Assembly (NCBI GenBank): GCA_001839685.1
Contig: MLAK01001064.1
Location: 7,122 to 25,999, forward strand
Direction: 5' to 3'
DNA from: Tritrichomonas foetus
Lineage: Eukaryota; Parabasalia; Tritrichomonadida; Tritrichomonadidae
DNA length: 18,878 nt
Program-made: the position numbers and the translations under genes
Shown: positions 16,161 through 18,878 of the stretch, one piece after another
Layout of the letters: every line of letters starts with the position of its first letter
Numbering within the stretch: position 1 is the first letter of the stretch
Notes under the pieces: model-generated
Database searches by the model: none
The model's input: only the letters and a program-made list of their open reading frames with translations
Told to the model about the DNA's origin: nothing

Positions 16161-17240
16161 TTATTGGCACTGCGCAAGAAACAGGCTCGCCCTTTCTTTT
16201 GTTGTTGGCGGCGAGTTCTCATCGAGGGATTCCAAAATTGGCTTGAGCTCATATTGCCTTCTAAACGGATGGATGGACTCTCTGTGTTTGGAAAGGAGCT
16301 CGATCGCCAGCAGTACAACGTTCTGGACAGGATCCCTCAACATTCTAATCATCGGCTGAAAAACATAATTTGACTGATACTGAACGGGGAAAAATCCAGC
16401 GAGCTCAGAAATGCAAAGCAAATAGGTTTCTCTATGCAAAAAGTTCTGTGACTGGGCCAGCTCTTGGAGATTATCAATTAATTTCGTTTTCAGCCACTCG
16501 TCGCCGAAATGGGAGGCCAGCGTTGGCAGCGCCGATAGGGCAAACTGGCGAACTTTGTTGCATGGATCTTTCAAAAATTGGTTCAAAAATGGAAATAAAT
16601 TTTGATCGAAAAATTCGGCGGAGCAAACCAAGGCCAGGCCAAACAAAAGTTCAACGGCGTTGTTTCGAACTCTCCACTGTGTATCGGTCAGCATGTGATG
16701 AAGTGAGTTGTAAAGCTGCTCAAAAACGAAATCGAATCCAAATTGAATTGTCAGCTGTTTGATGTTCAGTGAAGCGGCAACTCTGACATCGTCGTGTCGA
16801 TCTCCGAGTAATTTGTCAACAAGGGGAACAATATTTGCCAAAACGATCGATTTATTATCATCGCTGTCTGATTTGACTTCAGCGTGTCTGTAAAGAACTC
16901 GGGCAAGGGCACATCGAACTTCGGCGACTGAATCGTTAACAATAGACGTGAGAGCCGTCAAAACAGACTCTTTTTGGGTTTCGCGAATTAATACCGAATT
17001 GTTGATAATGGCGATTCTGACTTGCGGATCAGGATCAGCAAGAAACTTTGTGTACATGTGTGGACAAAGATAGATTTTATTTGCGGCGGCTTCTCGGACT
17101 TCATGATTAAAATCTTCGGTTACTCGTCTGAAGAGGGCTTCTCGCTGCTCCGGTGGAACATTAGAAAAATTGTTTACTGCTTCAATGCGCTTTGAAACGT
17201 CTTCATTTGAAAGATCTTCGCTGATTTGATTTGAAGACAT
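16161..17240 (-). CDS. HEAT-repeat protein, PP2A scaffold (PR65/A subunit)-like, short form
   Basis: This 359-residue all-helical protein is built of about eight HEAT repeats with a 39-residue period. The diagnostic D-x4-V-R positions are at 43-49 (DFNHEVR), 69-75, 103-109, 147-153, 186-192 (DTQWRVR) and 225-231 (DPCNKVR), with a looser one at 303-309. WRVRNNAVELLFGLA, EFFDQNLFPFLNQFLKD and FGDEWLKTKL followed by NFLHRETYL closely follow the C-terminal half of the PP2A 65-kDa scaffold, which holds the catalytic subunit and a regulatory B subunit. Full-length PR65 has 15 repeats and about 590 residues, so this protein is about 60 percent of the usual size yet has clean ends. It is GC-richer than most of the window. 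TCAATC lies 7 nt before the ATG and the stop reads TAAA. A PP2A-A paralogue or a relative such as a PP4 regulatory subunit is possible. Confidence 0.85.
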   Translation of the reverse strand: MSSNQISEDLSNEDVSKRIEAVNNFSNVPPEQREALFRRVTEDFNHEVREAAANKIYLCPHMYTKFLADPDPQVRIAIINNSVLIRETQKESVLTALTSIVNDSVAEVRCALARVLYRHAEVKSDSDDNKSIVLANIVPLVDKLLGDRHDDVRVAASLNIKQLTIQFGFDFVFEQLYNSLHHMLTDTQWRVRNNAVELLFGLALVCSAEFFDQNLFPFLNQFLKDPCNKVRQFALSALPTLASHFGDEWLKTKLIDNLQELAQSQNFLHRETYLLCISELAGFFPVQYQSNYVFQPMIRMLRDPVQNVVLLAIELLSKHRESIHPFRRQYELKPILESLDENSPPTTKERASLFLAQCQ

Positions 17241-17247
17241 TTGTTTC

Positions 17248-17253
17248 GATTGA
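17248..17253 (-). promoter_or_regulatory. Candidate initiator TCAATC
   Basis: On the minus strand TCAATCGAAACAAATG leads into the HEAT gene. TCA is followed by A, as in two other genes here. An additional TCATC lies 8 nt further upstream. Confidence 0.3.
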
Positions 17254-17678
17254 CAGATGATTTTCGTAAACTATTGAATAAAAATATCCTTAATTGATGT
17301 TTATCTTAATAAATATTAGATTTATTTATATTATAAATATATTTTTACTTATTTTCTTTTGTTTGTATCACTAAATTAGAATTATAGATAATTTTGTTAA
17401 CGAGGCATGAAAGAAGGAAATCTAAGATAAAAATCTGGACGATAAAAATTTACATCGCAGACCATTTATCCCTTTAAATACATTTTTCATATTTTCTTTG
17501 TATCTCCTAAATTTTTGATAATTTATCAAAGCTATAAAACATAACAACATGAACTTAAGCATTATTTCCTTTTGAAAAACTTCAATACATCATTTCCCAA
17601 AAATTCATATATAAAATATCGAAGTAGTTACTTCTGCAGCAGCCCAGAATGTTAAAATCAAAAGAAGGTATAGAAAAA

Positions 17679-17726
17679 GAAAAGATCGGAAAAAGAAAAG
17701 ATTGGAATAAGAAAAGATTGGAATAA
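17679..17726. repeat. Three tandem 16-bp units
   Basis: Units at 17679, 17695 and 17711 have the consensus GAAAAGATTGGAATAA. The second and third are identical and the first has three changes. All-purine runs dominate one strand. The repeat lies about 75-120 bp past the kinase stop codon. Confidence 0.85.
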
Positions 17727-17800
17727 GAATAGAAAACAGAATTACGGCTAAAAGTTTTATTTAAAAAAATTGTGCGGATATAAACATTATGTTTAAGGCC

Positions 17801-18878
17801 TCAGCGAGTGAGTGGAACTTTATCCATTGGCTTCGCCTCTTCGTTTCCTAGTTTTGTAAGGAGGTTCTTATAAATCTTGTTTCGGTAATCCTTCACTGTG
17901 TATCTCTTGTTGTCACTCAGTGATGTCTTCAAAGGCTCGTCGCATCCCTGCTCTTCGGCCGGGTTGTGGAATTGCGCGACGAAAGGATGCTCGAGGGCAT
18001 CCTGGACGTTCATTCTATGCTCTGGGTTGAAGACGAGACACTTCGCAATAAAGTCTATCGTCGTGTCATCGGCATTTGGCAGCTTCTGCTTAAGGGTGAC
18101 TGGCGGATGGGTGTTTGTCAGGTTGGCGATCATTGTTTCCGCAAACTCGGAGTGCATTGAGGCGATGTCCGACTTGCTGGGCATTCCGGTGAAGGCAACA
18201 ACTCTCTCCATCTGGTCAAGTGTCGAGGTGCCCGGGAATAACGGACGGGTCGAATATAATTCTGCGACGATGCAGCCAACCGCCCACATGTCAACACCCT
18301 CGTTATAGTGGTTCGATCCAATAATCAATTCTGGCGAACGATACCAGCGAGTTGAAACATATTCGGTCATGACGGTCTGACAGATATCTCCTTCGGCGAA
18401 CGTTCTGGCTAGACCGAAGTCGCACAGTTTGACTGTAGAATCGCTGTTGATGAGAAGATTCGATGGTTTAAGGTCGCGGTGAATTAATTTTCTGGAATGT
18501 AGATATTTCAGGCCGCAGAGTAATTGCCACACTATATAGCGTTTGTGGACATCCATTAAAATGTTGGCTCGAATAACTGAGTTGACGTCACTTTCGAGGA
18601 TTTCAAAGACAACATAAAGATCGAGGTTATTAACAGATTTGTAAACGGCCAAAAGTTCGACGATTCTGGGGTTTCCTTGCATCTGCTTGAGGAAGGAGAT
18701 TTCACGGAACGTTCTCTGGGCGTCAGTCGAATTCCTGAAAGCACCGAAGATTTTCTTCAGAGCAACTCGCTGATGAGTAACTTTATCTAAAGCTTCCCAT
18801 ACAATTCCGTAAGCACCTTCCCCAATCTTTCTGATGAGTTCGTAGCGATTTTTAATATGGTTTTCAACACGTTCATTC
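17801..18878 (-). CDS. MAP kinase, ERK7/ERK8 (MAPK15)-like, 5' end at window edge
   Basis: The open frame runs past the internal Met at 18682 to the right edge and holds 358 codons plus one base. The visible N terminus is NERVENHIKNRYELIRKIG, and the extra edge base G could complete the ATG just outside. Kinase elements are all present: glycine loop GEGAYGIVWEA, catalytic Lys in VALKK, HRDLKPSN, DFGLA, and a dual-phosphorylation TEY (18359-18367) before VSTRWYRSPE. The ALKKIFGAFRNSTDAQRTFRE and DVNSVIRANILMDVHKRY segments are characteristic of ERK7/8, an atypical MAPK that usually autophosphorylates and is linked to cilia and autophagy in other eukaryotes. The long C-terminal tail of animal ERK8 is absent; only about 60 residues follow the last kinase helix. 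It is GC-richer than most of the window. Confidence 0.93.
   Translation of the reverse strand, partial: NERVENHIKNRYELIRKIGEGAYGIVWEALDKVTHQRVALKKIFGAFRNSTDAQRTFREISFLKQMQGNPRIVELLAVYKSVNNLDLYVVFEILESDVNSVIRANILMDVHKRYIVWQLLCGLKYLHSRKLIHRDLKPSNLLINSDSTVKLCDFGLARTFAEGDICQTVMTEYVSTRWYRSPELIIGSNHYNEGVDMWAVGCIVAELYSTRPLFPGTSTLDQMERVVAFTGMPSKSDIASMHSEFAETMIANLTNTHPPVTLKQKLPNADDTTIDFIAKCLVFNPEHRMNVQDALEHPFVAQFHNPAEEQGCDEPLKTSLSDNKRYTVKDYRNKIYKNLLTKLGNEEAKPMDKVPLTR

Larger units (their letters stand above)
17241..17800. other. Spacer upstream of the HEAT gene, 560 bp
   Basis: It contains the HEAT-gene promoter at the left (TCAATC at 17248-17253 on the minus strand) and the 3' flank of the kinase at the right. 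The only structure is the short purine-rich tandem repeat at 17679-17726. No gene or relic is visible. Confidence 0.5.

Noticed and set aside
16370..16762. 130-codon plus-strand frame opposite the HEAT gene
   Set aside because: Shadow of a well-supported HEAT-repeat frame; the translation has no family features.
1..18878. CRISPR array, tRNA or rRNA genes, transposase or integrase frames
   Set aside because: Scanned for regular repeat-spacer structure, tRNA arm motifs and recognisable transposase/integrase text. The only regular array (1-606) has degenerate half-units without distinct spacers.

Overview
The window looks like a nuclear contig from a trichomonad (Parabasalia), most like Tritrichomonas or a close relative, with Trichomonas as the alternative. 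The evidence is AT-rich DNA, intronless genes, short leaders with a TCA-type initiator just before the ATG, several stop codons embedded in TAAA, and the remains of a DUF3447/ankyrin-type gene of the kind that is hugely expanded in trichomonads. The species call is inference; no rRNA or marker gene is present.

Layout. 1-606: a degenerate tandem array with TGGACA spaced every 20 or 21 bp. 697-1096 (+): a broken serpin-like gene. 1344-2047 (-): a broken gene of unknown family. 2202-6566 (-): a very large Gln/Pro/Asn-rich protein whose PLQKP array contains a single N inside an exact 477-bp-offset duplication, which is probably an assembly join. 6993-8027 (+): a coiled-coil protein. 8246-9643 (-): a Mn-type cation diffusion facilitator with an N-terminal zinc ribbon. 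10100-11000 (-): a decayed ABC ATPase, probably ABCG-type. 11097-11675 (-): a Rab GTPase. 12095-13335 (-): a decayed DUF3447/ankyrin gene. 13548-14408 (+): a coiled-coil protein. 15060-15761 (-): a Spc25-like kinetochore protein. 16161-17240 (-): a short PP2A-A-type HEAT protein. 17801-18878 (-): an ERK7/8-type MAP kinase that reaches the right edge.

The intact genes are ordinary cell biology (metal export, vesicle traffic, chromosome segregation, phosphatase and kinase signalling), each apparently with its own promoter. They do not form an operon or a joint pathway. The accessory content lies in the apparently empty spacers: at least three, probably four, unrelated gene remnants plus the periodic array. 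I do not see a defence system, a mobile-element ORF or an RNA gene. The most unusual items are the 41-bp array, the serpin relic, the N-marked duplication, the zinc ribbon fused to a CDF transporter, and the Spc25 candidate, because kinetochore genes in this lineage are hard to detect by similarity.
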